Origin: Drosophila miranda | Lineage: Eukaryota > Arthropoda > Insecta > Diptera > Drosophilidae | Length of the DNA: 64,000 nucleotides | Assembly: GCF_003369915.1 (NCBI RefSeq) | Contig: NW_022881603.1 | Coordinates: forward strand, 6,741,249 to 6,805,248 | Direction: 5' to 3' | In this document: piece after piece, positions 45,784-57,770 of the stretch | How the letters are laid out: every line of letters starts with the position of its first letter | Numbering within the stretch: the first letter of the stretch is position 1 | Translations under genes and position numbers: made by a program | Notes under the pieces: model-generated | What the model was told of the DNA's origin: nothing | The model's database searches: none | Seen by the model: only the letters and a program-made list of their open reading frames with translations

Positions 45784-48700
45784 TTAGTTTGAATTGCTTG
45801 TTGATTATTTGCTGCCACATTTTAATTAACTGGATTTCGTTTCGCAGAACGAATGTGTAACAGTAAGCTTTTGGCAGCGAGCACTGCTCTGAAATATTCT
45901 ATCTATGCTCCAAGGGGATTTCATTTCCACTCGGTCGAATGCGAAATGTGGAAAAACTATTTTCGTCGACCCAAGAAAACTCATGAAAGTGTCAGTGAAC
46001 TTTGGCGCAGACAAATCCGGCCGAGACGGCCCCAGACGGCCAAGACCCAGACCACACAGGGTGTGGATGTAGCTGTGGGTGTGAGGAGCATGTGACATTT
46101 TCAGAGCTGGGCCAACAAATGGGTTCAGCCTGGGCCTGGGCCTACAGCAAAACATTTTGGCCTTCGCCATCCATAAATTTCCAGATCGCAACTTTGCTCT
46201 TCGGATTGCTTCGAGTTTATTGTACGTACTTTGGCCCCAGCAAATACGAGTATTTGAAGCCTTTGGCACGTACCTCTTTTATCCGAAAGTTGGCCCATTG
46301 AAGAGGCCTGGACTGGCACCAGCTGTTCATTTCTGTTAGGCCGTTGCTAAGTGGATTAGCGCAAATATTTTAAATTTCTGTTGGTCGGTCCACAGACAAG
46401 AATGCTGAGATGCTTTACTTTGCGGCTTAATTAAACTCAATTATAATCGTGTTGACACTTTTGTTATTCTGTATTCTGTAGTTGTTTTTGTTGGGGCGAA
46501 AGCAAATTAAAACTTCAAACTTGATAAATGCCGAGTGCGAACAAAACTTCTGCTCCATTATGGATTGTTTTACCTGAAGATTAGTTGGGAATCTCGATTG
46601 CAATTACTCCAACGAATCTCATTGCCGGAGAGTGGTCCAACCACAGGAAATTTAATTGCTTTCGATTGGGTTTCAATTACGCAAATTGCATTAGACATCA
46701 CCACGAACGGATTCCCAATGAATCCAAACATATAGTACTCTTAGCTGTATATTATTTATGAATCGGATCAAGCTATCGGCCTTGCCAGCTGTGCCTAGCC
46801 CAAGTTTTGCCCCAATCGGTGTAGGAATTCCCTCTTGCTGCATCGCAAAACATCACCAAATGTCAGAAAAGGGGTCCATACTTTATCCTCCAAGGCTGCC
46901 GCACTTTGACCTACCTGCTCTACTCAGGCGGAGGCTGGTGTGATTGATTTGATTGCTGTCACCGACTGGGATGACAATCCATCCAATTCAATGAGCTACT
47001 CACTTTCGCCTCGAGTTTGTCCTGGGTCTTCCAGCTGTCCTTTGAAGTCCTCGTCAGAGGTATCGCTCCCGGGCGAAATGAAAGTTGTTTACATTTTTTA
47101 TCAACTTTAAGTGGAAGATTATGGAGGGCACTTCGTGCTGGTTTTCGTACAACTTACCCCTGGGAACGTTTTCATAATTTTCTACCTCCAACATTGCCAT
47201 TCATTTCACATTAAATGTGCCGTGCCCCAGAACGGCTCCCAGGACCCCCAGGGCGGCGGAAGATGTGCATTTATCCATTACCGTTGACGTTGCTGTCAAC
47301 TCTCCTCTCCGCTCGAATCACCCGGTTAAAATGTAATTATCCTGCCTGGACTCGGCACTCCATGGCGTTGCATTCCACGTCTGAAATTCAGCCATGTCTT
47401 AATAGCCGGAAATCGAGTTGACTTGCCCTATGCCCTGGCCAAATGCATGTGGAATGAACTCGTTCGCAGAGTTATGGCTGTGAATTCAAGTTAATTGAAT
47501 ATCTATAGACGTGCATGGTGCCGAAGCAGAGGGGCCTCGCATAATTGTCGGCTCATTAAACGATAATGCAGGAAAATTGATGCCCGGCCTTTTTCCATTC
47601 CATTCCCCATTTTTGGGGGAAATTGAATTTCATAAACTTTCCGATGAAAAACAGGGTTGCGGGGGAGCCTCCCCAGCTAAGTTCCCAGCAGCAATTAGTG
47701 CGCTCTGTCTCGGGAGTGCCCGGCTTCGGAAGTGGCAGGAGCCCCGAGAAGCGGCAGGAACGTGGCCGAAGCTGTGCGTCAGCTGGGGAAAATCGAAACC
47801 AAAAAGTTTGTTTATGCTTAGAATGCCAGCGGAATTGCTGGCAGGAGGTGGAGTGGGAGCTGGGAGCTGGGAGGCTTGGGGGCTTGGATGCTGGCAGGAT
47901 GCGGCTCTCTCTGATGCCATTGACATCAGCAACACGGCCACGGCTGTTGTCATTCAAGTGTTCTAATCAATTCTGATTTAATTTTACGCCCAATTAAGTG
48001 TGAAAAGCTTTTGATGTTGCGCACACGTGTGCGTGCGGCAAATGGATGCAGACAAGGACTCGCAGGGGCGCAGTCACACAAGCGTGAGCTTTGAATATGC
48101 CACAGATACATATGTGGGGTCGGTCCTTTGCTCGCACGAGTCCCAGTTAGGCTCTCACACTTGAATAAAGCCATTCCAGACATCAATATTTTGATCCTTC
48201 CCTGGTTGGGCTATGTGTACTTACCGCTGCTTCTGTATCCACGCTGTATCCACACTTTCCGTATGCATCTCTCTTTCTCTCTCTTTGTGTATCTCTAGCC
48301 ATGGAACAACTTTCTTCTTATGACAGAGACAGACGTGGCAGATAGTTCCGCCAAGACATTATCCAATAATCTTTATCAACAGCCACAGCCAGCGCTGTAG
48401 CATCCGCGCCGCGTGCCTACCTCCACCTCCAGCTCCAGGTTAAGTTTGTTGGAAACTTTAGTCTGCATGACAGTCGATCCGATATCCCTGTGAATTTGGA
48501 TTTGTTTGCAGGTAACGACAAGGCTCAAGACATTTTACTAATTAAATATCAATGTACTTTTCCTTCCATTTGCCTAATTTACCGCTGTCAACAGCAAGAC
48601 AAACAATATTGTAGTCCAAAAGAGTGTACACACTGGCCGCCCAGGGTTGTCACGCTACGATAAAATAAAAACAGCTGTGTCGTAAATGTGCGATTAAAAA

Positions 48701-50595
48701 TTCAACGAAATATTTGTATCGCCGCGAAGCTTGGTTTTTGGAGATCAAAAAGGTCTTCCATATCCCGATGTCTCCGAAGATAGGGCTTATCCGAAGTCCC
48801 TTCAAAATGGAAGAGCGTAATCCGCTTTTACATTAAATCGGATTTAAATATAAACTCTATAGCGGCAGATATTCAAATTTATTTTCTTGGAAATCCTCAC
48901 AGAAATTTAAATGATTAAATTCCAAGTGCTCTTAAAGATGGGAAACCGAACCAAACTGTCGTCTAGGGCCTGAAATTGTCCAACTCCTGATGGCACTTCA
49001 GGTGACGGCGTAAACGCCAAGCTCCGCCTGAGGGGGGCCAGGAGGGCCCATGGAGTGGGGCCATAAAACAATTTTGTTGTAAATTTACGATACCCCGGCC
49101 ATGTATGACAGAAGGTACATAAATACTCGAACACATAAAGGCACGGGGCAGGAGGCAGTCGACATTTTCTTTCCACCAAGAAATTAGAAAAGGATGGAGG
49201 GTAGGAAACGAAACGAGCTCCATTGCTCCACCATTCTTTTGGAGGAATAGATTAATTTATTGAATGAACAGATTGCATTTTAAATTTATTATACTTCCAT
49301 AGTATTGATTTTGGGGCACATGAATTTCTCTTTACATGATAGAAAATTTAGGTGTTGGAGATTGACGTAAGGCTAATCCCGGTTTTTCACACTGGGCTTA
49401 ACTTTGTATTATAATTGGACATCCCATCGTATTTATGTATATATTAAGCCTATGTTTTGTGTTTGTATGGGGGTTTCTTTCATTGTCCTCCTCACAGGAC
49501 AAGTGTCTTTTAATCAAATTACAATTGGGGTTAATTTAATAAACTCTCACTTTCTACCTTTCACAGGATCTGTTCTATCTTTCATGTGTGTCCTGTGGCT
49601 GTTTTAACTGTGGCTGGCGCTGTGCCACTTGCAAATAATTCACTTTCTTTTGCCTCTTGTAAAGAGTGTGCGGTGTGTGTGATTATGGGTTACGTGTTCG
49701 AGTGTCTGTATGCTACGGGTGTGGATGAACATTATTGGATTGCATTGAAAGAACTGGTAGCTGAGAAATAATGTATCGGCACTGGCGTTACGTTGCCTAA
49801 ACGTAACGCCCAAGAGAACTAGTCTTCTGATCTACTATAATTGTTGAATACACGTTGCTTAATCAGACGCACCAACTGTGCATAACTTTGTAAATTTTTT
49901 TTGGGAGATATTTCTTTAAACTTTTTTTCTTGAGTTTTGCCATTTTTAAAGTCTATCAAACAAAATTTAGAACTGAACTGCGTAAAAGAAACAATTTAGA
50001 AGAACTGAAAAAGCCGAAATGGAAACGAGTAGAAAAACGATGTTTCTTTTTTTGAACACCAAACGCTGGCACGGCCCTGTTCGATGGGTTTCGGCTCTGA
50101 TTGGTTCCGCTTCAGCTTGAGATCGGTCTGATTTGGCCAACTGATTTGGGGAAGCAGGAAAGCGCTCCCGATTTGCAATAACAACTAGTAATACACGCGT
50201 ATACACGGTATGATATATATGTAGGCAATGGTAAACGAAAGACAACTAGTATTCCCTGGGGGTTGGTGGTGTGGTTGTGTTGCGCCCATGTCGAGCAATC
50301 GGAACCCAGATAGGACTGGGCTGAGTTCCTTCGCTGAGGTGTGTGTGTGTGGTGTGGTGTGGTGCTGGTTTTTGTACGAACATATTTGCTTTCTAACTTA
50401 TTTCCCAAATTGATTTTGATATTCCTAAATTCCGGGATCCTAACTGAATCCCTCTCTCCACGTCAAGGTCCCTCAAGTGTGCTGCTGTAGGTGTCTATGT
50501 ATGTGTTCCAGGTGAAATGTGTTGACATGTGTGAGTGTGTGCGTGTGGGATGGGCTACCACTGCGCCGTTTCTATCTCCGGACTACGAACGCCGC
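45784..50595. other. Non-coding part of unit 2 (left and downstream of the gene)
   Basis: Matches 35524-38195 and 39309-41236 of unit 1 with scattered substitutions. It holds the empty site of INE-1-like copy 6 near 48660 and the inverted repeat at 49784-49810. No gene was found. Confidence 0.55.
49784..49810. other. Perfect 11-bp inverted repeat (potential stem-loop), unit 2
   Basis: Identical to 40426-40452 in unit 1: arms ggcgttacgtt and aacgtaacgcc around a five-base loop. Confidence 0.6.
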
Positions 50596-51997
50596 TCAGT
50601 AGACAATGAGCAGGTTGTTCTCATTGAAGCCGGCGGAGTGTCCGGCGTTGCGTACAATGAAACAGGATCCATCGAAGTGCATGCGCTTCTCATTGCGACT
50701 ACAAAGGACAGAACAGAACGGAAGTTAGCAGAGCAGGATGACGGGCGAGGGGGAGGGGGAGGGGGAGGTTGAGAGCATCGGTTTGACACTCACCGAACAA
50801 ACAGATGCGAGGTCTTGCCCAGAGAGGCAGTGCAATGGATGCCAGGTGTGGTCAAAGTGGCCGATCCATTGCCGGGACTGGTGCGAATCAAGCACTTGTT
50901 GTCCACACGAAAGACCTTCACCAGGCCATCGGCTGCCTGGGTGATGCGAAATCCGTTTATGTCATAGATCTCAGTGCCATCCTCGGTACAGGTGTAAGCT
51001 GAATTGGCAATCACGTCATGGGCTTCAGCCATATAAGAGGGACCATGGCGCGAGTCGCTGCGAGAAGTTCGGGAATTAAATCGAAATTAGCCAAATAAGA
51101 AGCGATGCAATTGGCCGGGGGGACTCACTCATAGAACACTGCCAGGGTGTAGTCCTTGGTCAGATCGGTGAAAGTGTCGGTTGTGGTGCGCGTCCCGGCT
51201 GTGTCCACCAGGTAGATGAGAGCGCACGCCTCGCTGGTGAAGCTCACACCCTTGTACCACATCTTGGCATAGCGACTGTAATGGGAAGATAATTCAAAGG
51301 ATTCAAAAGATGCCACGTTGGGGTAAGGGCCATTCCCACTCACACAAAGTTATTGCCCTTCATGCCGTCGTAGGTGACTATTTCGACTTTAGCGCCGCTC
51401 TGCAAGATGCGTCCATTGGGGTGGATCAAAGCCGAGTTGCTGCAGTTGCGTGATAGAGCAACTGCCACCATGCTGCGCTGACTGAGCACGCGCACCGCCT
51501 TGTCCAGAGTCATGTCAATGCTGCCCCATGCAAAGAAAGGTATTAACATTAGGGGTCGGTCTTAAAGAAGAGCCAAGGGGCTGGGGGCGTCCACACTCAC
51601 CGCACGCCATCGCGGAGGCGCAACTGGATGGTGCCGTTCGTCATGGCAATGGGTCCAGAGCCGGGACATGCCGGCGGTGTGTGGTTCTCGAGCTCGAAGT
51701 TGCGTGTGCTGCTCACGCGTGCCAAGGCGTATGGTGGAGGGGGCATTGGAGACGGCAACTGTTGGGAATTCTGAGATTGAGCATAGAATCGGCTAGATTT
51801 ACAGATATGCAGGAGCCCCTTACCAGGCAGTAGTTCTGCTCGTTGTCGAAGCCATAGGTGGGCGTGGCATTGTAGCGCCCTGTGAGTGCCTTGCCGTTGT
51901 GCGCCATTTTGCCAGCGTCTATTTCCTGCATATTCCCTGGCCCGTACTGGGGGGGGTTGGAAATGTGTATGCCCGGCAGTTGGACGTATGGACGGGC
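50596..51997 (-). pseudogene. Unrecognised multi-exon gene, unit 2 copy, 5'-truncated but in frame
   Basis: Exons match unit 1: 51824-51997 (partial exon 2), 51601-51770, 51344-51520, 51129-51275, 50794-51057 and 50596-50698 with stop TGA. All splice sites and phases are kept and I find no stop. Exon 3 has the extra base that unit 1 lost, and exon 5 has Lys where unit 1 has a stop. Everything upstream of 51997 (half of exon 2, intron 1, exon 1, proximal 5' flank) is deleted. From the first ATG left, at 51931, 322 codons are open. The frame stays open upstream of the breakpoint to a TAA near 52046-52048 without an ATG. Whether anything drives transcription is unknown, so it could be a dead fragment or a shortened gene. 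Confidence 0.8.
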
Positions 51998-53822
51998 TTG
52001 AGTCTTGAGCTTCACAAAAAAATGGTTTACCAAATTACCAAATGGTTAAATGGTAAAATGTTTAATTCGTACACTGCTCATTTTCACCTTGTTCGATCCT
52101 TTCGGATTCCTGTAAAGAAATTTACCAAATACAATTCGTTCACAGACTTGCATTAAGGCGCCGCACTGACGCTGATCTATCCACAAGCCTGGAAGAAAGT
52201 ATTGACCCGTCATCGTTTTAGCCCAAAGTAACTTCATTCTGGTCATGGCTATTTGTGGAATACTTCTGGCAGTCTTAATTTAATTTGGATCTCTTCCATA
52301 AACTGCGTGCACTGCAACTCTCTCTTCCCTAACTCCTCTCAAATCTGATTTCCTATAGATTATTAATTGGTACTTTGTATCGTTGCCCAACTAGAAATGG
52401 ATTTAAGTCAGCTTGAATGCATTTCCGTCGGCCTAATCCTATTTCACGCTATTAGAGTCGGACAAATGAAGTTTGCCAGCATCAAAGTCAAGCAAAATCG
52501 AATTAAGCAATAGGCGCCGCTCCCAACAGCATCAAGCAGAAGCTTTAAAGCATATTAGAAAATTGAAAAGTCAGCCAAAAGAGTTGCACTTGGCCATGTA
52601 AAAGTACTGTGCTGTGTGCTCGATGGTGGCATAAAACTGAAAGTTTCAATTTTCTGAAGTGCTCGCCTTGGCTCGAGAAGGTTGCGAAATGCCAAGTGTC
52701 AGTGCCAAAGGAGGCGGCTAAGCACGGAGGAGCCTCATCTTAGTGGGTTACTGCTGATGCAGTGTATCGCATATCTGCTTCGTCAGTTGGAATTTCTGGC
52801 ATCATCTTTACGTGAGGGTACACACTTGTGTCCTGGAATTTGCATGCAAAATATAATAGTGCTAGGTGCCCATTTATGTATGTACAAGCTAAGCTCTCTA
52901 TAGCGGACACATGGTTCCAGTAATTCAATCCGTACTATCCATATTGTGTAAGTAGCGAATGTGTACAGCTTTTGTTAGATGTTTGGTTCTACCCAAATTG
53001 TCGGATATGTGCGGATAATGCTGGGGGGCTGTTGACAAATTAGCCAAAATTTAGAATTTGGCAGGCCCTGAAGGACGCCCGTCCGCGCTTGTAGCAATGA
53101 AAATTAGCTGAGACATCGCACGTCTGGTGTGTGGGGGAGTGTTATTGTTTTGCCACCTTGTAGTCTGGATCGTAGAGAACTATTGTCGAACGGTTCAGTT
53201 CAGTAGGCAACCCTGAACTTCTTGCGAATCGATTGACAACTATATCCCCTCGCCTGCTCACATGATTGATGCTGGCTTTCACTTTTTCGGCTAGAGCGCA
53301 TTGACTTCCCCTGCATTTGGCCATCGCTGCCCACGCAGCATGGCACAGCGAATATTCGCCTAAAAATTCTATCTCATTTTGCTTGTGACATATTTGAAAT
53401 TTATTTTCGGTGCTGATGCTGCCACCCCGATGCTTTTGCTGTTGCTGTTGCAGCTGCATCTGCACCTCCGCCCACGCACTGCATTGACTCAGTTTGAGAG
53501 TGAAAATAAAAAAGAACAGTTGGCAAATACTGTATTTATAGAAAATGCAATATGCATGGAATCCGAATGAAATACGGAAACTCATTTGTAAAAAGCTACA
53601 ATGCCTTGACCGGCTCCACCACCTCCTTTGTTGTCACTTACAGCAGCCGCAAGCGAACAAATTGGTTAACCTCCTTTTATTTTTTTCCTTTCCTTTTTTT
53701 GGTAGTACGAGTCCATATTTATGGTTCGTAAATATGAATGTGGGATTTTTGTCGAGCCATTACCAATTGGACGGCCATTTACGGCAGGCAAAGGCAGAGA
53801 GGAAGCAGAATTGTGGTCTTTT
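51998..53822. other. Flanking part of unit 2 upstream of the gene
   Basis: Matches 44049-45783 of unit 1, plus 87 bp (53024-53110) absent there. It includes the hypothetical minus-strand ORF at 53142-53585. Confidence 0.5.
53142..53585 (-). CDS. Hypothetical 147-codon ORF, unit 2
   Basis: Counterpart of the 145-codon ORF at 45107-45544, two codons longer in the Gln run (QQQQQK against QQQQ). It has Cys-to-Tyr and His-to-Tyr changes among others. No domain was recognised. Confidence 0.2.
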   Translation of the reverse strand: MSFRISFGFHAYCIFYKYSICQLFFFIFTLKLSQCSAWAEVQMQLQQQQQKHRGGSISTENKFQICHKQNEIEFLGEYSLCHAAWAAMAKCRGSQCALAEKVKASINHVSRRGDIVVNRFARSSGLPTELNRSTIVLYDPDYKVAKQ

Positions 53823-54930
53823 TATACCCGATACTCAAAATGAGTATTGGGGTATATTAGATTTGTGGTAAAAGTGGATGTGTGTAACGTCCAGAAGGAA
53901 TCGTTTCCGACCCCATAAAGTATATATATTCTTGATCAGCATCAATAGCCGAGTCGATTGAGCCCTGTCTGTCTGTCCGTCCGTCCGTCTGTCCGTCTGT
54001 CCGTCCACTTCAGCGCCTAGTGCTCAAAGACTATAAGAGCTAGAGCAACGATGTTTTGGATCCAGACTTCTGTGATATGTCACTGCTACAAAAATATTTC
54101 AAAACTTCGACCCGCCCACTTCCGCCCCCACAAAAGACGAAAATCTGTGGCATCCACAATTTTAAAGATATGAGAAAACCAAAAACGTAGAATTGTAGAG
54201 AATGTCCATATCTTTAAGACTGCGGAATCTGAATTGGATCGTATTATTATTATAGCCAGCATCAAGAAAACAATTTCATTTTTTCAGGCCCTGTTTCTCT
54301 CTAACACACACGTAGCATAGGCGGCTTTGCTTAGAGTAAAACATTAGCGCCTAGATCTCAGAGACTACAAAAGCTAGAGCAACCAAATTTGGTATCCATA
54401 CTCCTAATATATCGGACCGAGACGAATTTGTTTCAAAATTTCGCCACACCCCCTTCCGCCCCCGCAAAGGACGAAAATCTGGGGATATTCAAAAATCTGA
54501 GAGACCATTAAGGCTAGAGTAACCAAATTTGGTATCCGCACTCCTGTTAGATCTTACTATAAAACGTGTATCTCCAAATTTCGCCCCACCCCCTTCCGCC
54601 CACACAAAGGACGAAAATCTGTTGCATCCACAATATTTCACATTTGAGAAAACTAAAAACGCAGAATCATAGATAATGACCATATCTATCAGATTGCTGA
54701 ATGTGGATCAGATCAGATCATTTTTATAGCCAATAGGAACAAATCAATTTTCAGTGGCTACGCAGCGCCCGACGTCACGCTCAGACTGATTTTCTGTCTC
54801 TCTCGCACGCACTCTTTGTCGTGTCGTTTAATATTAGCGGCGTCTGCCGGAGGAGAGCCATACTGACTTAGTATCGGGTATAACCGTAGAGTTGCGGTGT
54901 CCGCAGCAACTCACAACGTTCCCCCTCGTT
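53823..54930 (-). mobile_element. INE-1/DINE-1-like element, copy 7, inverted, in unit 2
   Basis: A full-length copy in minus orientation, starting tatacccgatactc and ending ccccctcgtt in plus reading. At the unit 1/unit 2 junction (near 45780) the same flanks, gtggtcttttt and tagtttgaattg, are joined without it. It is more diverged from copies 2 and 3 than those are from each other, especially in the middle, where it has the segment taggcggctttgc. Confidence 0.9.
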
Positions 54931-54936
54931 CTAGTT

Positions 54937-57380
54937 TGAATTGCTTGTTGATTATTTGCTTTCCACATTTTAATTAACTGGATTTCGTTTGGCAGAACGA
55001 ATGTGTAACAGTAAGCTTTTGGTAGCGAGCACTGCTCTGAAATATTCTATCTATGCTCCAAGGGGATTTCATTTCCACTCGGTCGAATGCGAAATGTGGA
55101 AAAACTATTTTCGTCGACCCAAGAAAACTCATGAAACTGTCAGTGAACTTTGGCGCAGACAAATCCGGCCGAGACGGCCCCAGACGGCCAAGACCCAGAC
55201 CACACAGGGTGTGTGTGTAGCTGTGCGTGTGGGGAGCATGTGACATTTTCAGAGCTGGGCCAACAAATGGGCTCAGCATGGGCCTGGGCCTACAGCAAAA
55301 CATTTTGGCCTTCGCCATCCATAAATTTCCAGATCGCAACTTTGCTCTTCGGATTGCTTCGAGTTTATTGTACGTACTTTGGCCCCAGCAAATACGAGTA
55401 TTTGAAGCCTTTGGCACGTACCTCTTTTATCCGAAAGTTGGCCCATTGAAGAGGCCTGGACTGGCACCAGCTGTTCATTTCTGTTAGGCCGTTGCCAAGT
55501 GGATTAGCGCAATTATATTTTAAATTTCTGTTGGTCGGTCCACAGACAAGAGTGTTGAGAGGCTTTACTTTGCGGCTTAATTAAACTCAATTAAAATCGT
55601 GTTGACACTTTTGTTATTCTGTATTCTGTAGTTGTTTTTGTTGGGGCGAAAGCAAATTAAAACTTCAAACTTGATAAATGCCGAGTGCGAACAAAACTTC
55701 TGCTCCATTATGGATTGTTTTACCTGAAGATTAGTTGGGAATCTCGATTGCAATTACTCCAACGAATCTCATTGCCGGAGAGTGGTCCAACCACAGGAAA
55801 TTTAATTGCTTTCGAGTGGGTTTCAATTACGCAAATTGCATTAGACATCACCACGCACGGATTCCCAATGAATCCAAACATATAGTACTCTTAGCTGTAT
55901 ATTATTTATGAATGGGATCAAGCTATCGGCCTTGCCAGCTGTACCTAGCCCAAGTTTTGCCACAATCGGTGTAGGAATTCCCTCTTGCTGCATCGCAAAA
56001 CATCACCAAATGTCAGAAAAGGGGTCCATTCTTTATCCTCCAAGGCTGCCGCACTTTGACCTGCCTGCTCTACTCAGGTGGAGGCTGGTGTGATTGATTT
56101 GATTGCTGTCACCGACTGGGATGACAATCCATCCAATTCAATGAGCTACTCACTTTCGCCTCGAGTTTGTCCTGGGTCTTCCAGCTGTCCTTTGAAGTCC
56201 TCGTCAGAGGTATCGCTCCCGGGCGAAATGAAAGTTGTTTACATTTTTTATCAACTTTAAGTGGAAGATTATGGAGGGCACTTCGTGCTGTTTTTCGTAC
56301 AACTTACCCCTGGGAACGTTTTCATAATTTTCTACCTCCAACATTGCCATTCATTTCCCATTAAATGTGCCGTGCCCCAGGACGGCTCCCAGGACCCCCA
56401 GGGCGGCGGAAGATGTGCATTTATCCATTACCGTTGACGTTGCTGTCGACTCTCCTCTCCGCTCGAATCACCCGGTTAAAATGTAATTATCCTGCCTGGA
56501 CTCGGCACTCCATGGCGTTGCATTCCACGTCTGAAATTCAGCCATGTCTTAATAGCCGGAAATCGAGTTGACTTGCCCTATGCCCTGGCCAAATGCATGT
56601 GGAATGAACTCGTTCGGAGAGTTATGGCTGTGAATTCAAGTTAATTGAATATCTATAGACGTGCATGGTGCCGAAGCACAGGGGCCTCGCATAATTGTCG
56701 GCTCATCAAACGATAATGCAGGAAAATTGATGCCTGGCCTTTTTCCATTCCATTCCCCATTTTTGGGGGAAATTGAATTTCATAAACTTTCCGATGAAAA
56801 ACAGGGTTGCGGGGGAGCCTCCACAGGGAAGTTCCCAGCAGCAATTAGTGCGCTCTGTCTCGGGAGTGCCCGGCTTCGGAAGTGGCAGGAGCCCCGAGAA
56901 GCGGCAGGAACGTGGCCGAAGTCACCGACGTGGTGTGCCTTGCCGTGCCGTGCGTCAGCTGGGGAAAATCGAAACCAAAAAATTTGTTTATGCTTAGAAT
57001 GCCAGCGGAATTGCTGGCAGGAGGTGGAGTGGGAGCTGGGAGCTGGGAGGCTTGGGGGCTTGGATGCTGGCAGGATGCGGCTCTCTCTGATGCCATTGAC
57101 ATCAGCAACACGGCCACGGCTGTTGTCATTCAAGTGTTCTAATCAATTCTGATTTAATTTTACGCCCAATTAAGTGTGAAAAGCTTTTGATGTTGGGCAC
57201 ACGGGTGCGAGCGGCAAATGGATGCAGACAAGGACTCGCAGGGGCGCAGTCACACAAGCGTGAGCATTGAATATGCCACAGATACATATGTGGGGTCGGT
57301 CCTTTGCTCGCACGAGTCCCAGTTAGGCTCTCACACTTGAATAAAGCCATTCCAGACATTAATGTTTTCATCCTTCCCTG
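54937..57380 (+). repeat. Tandem segmental duplication, unit 3 (truncated)
   Basis: Matches the first ~2.45 kb of units 1 and 2, ending at ttccctg, which continues as gttgggctat in unit 1. There a gypsy element starts. It retains the ~33-bp segment near 56935 that unit 1 has and unit 2 lacks, so unit 2 has the deletion. No gene lies in this part. Confidence 0.92.
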
Positions 57381-57673
57381 TGTAGCAAGGTAATAATTAG
57401 TGAGGCATTCAACTAGTATTTAAAATAGCATACAGCGCGCATTGGTATTTACCGCACCATCGATACACTCGGTGGGAAATACCAATAGTGAGTTATCGGA
57501 TAAGAAACATGGAGAAGAGAGTGAGAGCACTTTGTAAATGGCGATTGTGAGAGACGGACGCGCAGCTAATAAAAAAGAGTTACATTAAATCACCGGGTTT
57601 GTGTTTTTATACCTATACAGTTCACTCACGCACCGATATTGGTCACTACAATTCCCGGATTAGACGGCCTACA
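57381..57673 (+). repeat. Gypsy LTR 1
   Basis: Starts tgtagcaaggtaataatt and ends gacggcctaca, with TGTAG/CTACA inverted ends. It inserted in unit 3 after ttccctg. Confidence 0.92.
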
Positions 57674-57676
57674 ATT

Positions 57677-57689
57677 TCAGAAGTGGGAT
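57677..57689 (+). other. Probable tRNA-Leu-type primer-binding site
   Basis: tcagaagtgggat complements the 3' arm of insect tRNA-Leu as I remember it, but without the usual TGG pairing to the CCA end. Some Drosophila gypsy families use such offset sites. It repeats at 62821-62833. Confidence 0.5.
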
Positions 57690-57770
57690 ACGATCAATCG
57701 CCGCCAGTGAAAAATAGCGAAAATTTTTATCATCTCGTCCGTCGAAGACGCCATCGCTGAAAAAAAAAAC

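Larger units (their letters stand above)
45784..54936 (+). repeat. Tandem segmental duplication, unit 2
   Basis: A near-identical repeat of unit 1 without the INE-1-like copy 6. Relative to unit 1 it has a 1419-bp deletion at 51997 and an extra 87 bp at 53024-53110. It has its own INE-1-like insertion (53823-54930) at the junction with unit 3. The spacing to unit 3 is 9148 bp. Confidence 0.93.

Noticed and set aside
51998..52033. A chimeric N-terminus for the unit 2 gene beginning near 52033
   Set aside because: The putative first codon is TTG, not ATG, and an in-frame TAA lies just upstream (about 52046-52048). No new start codon was gained.
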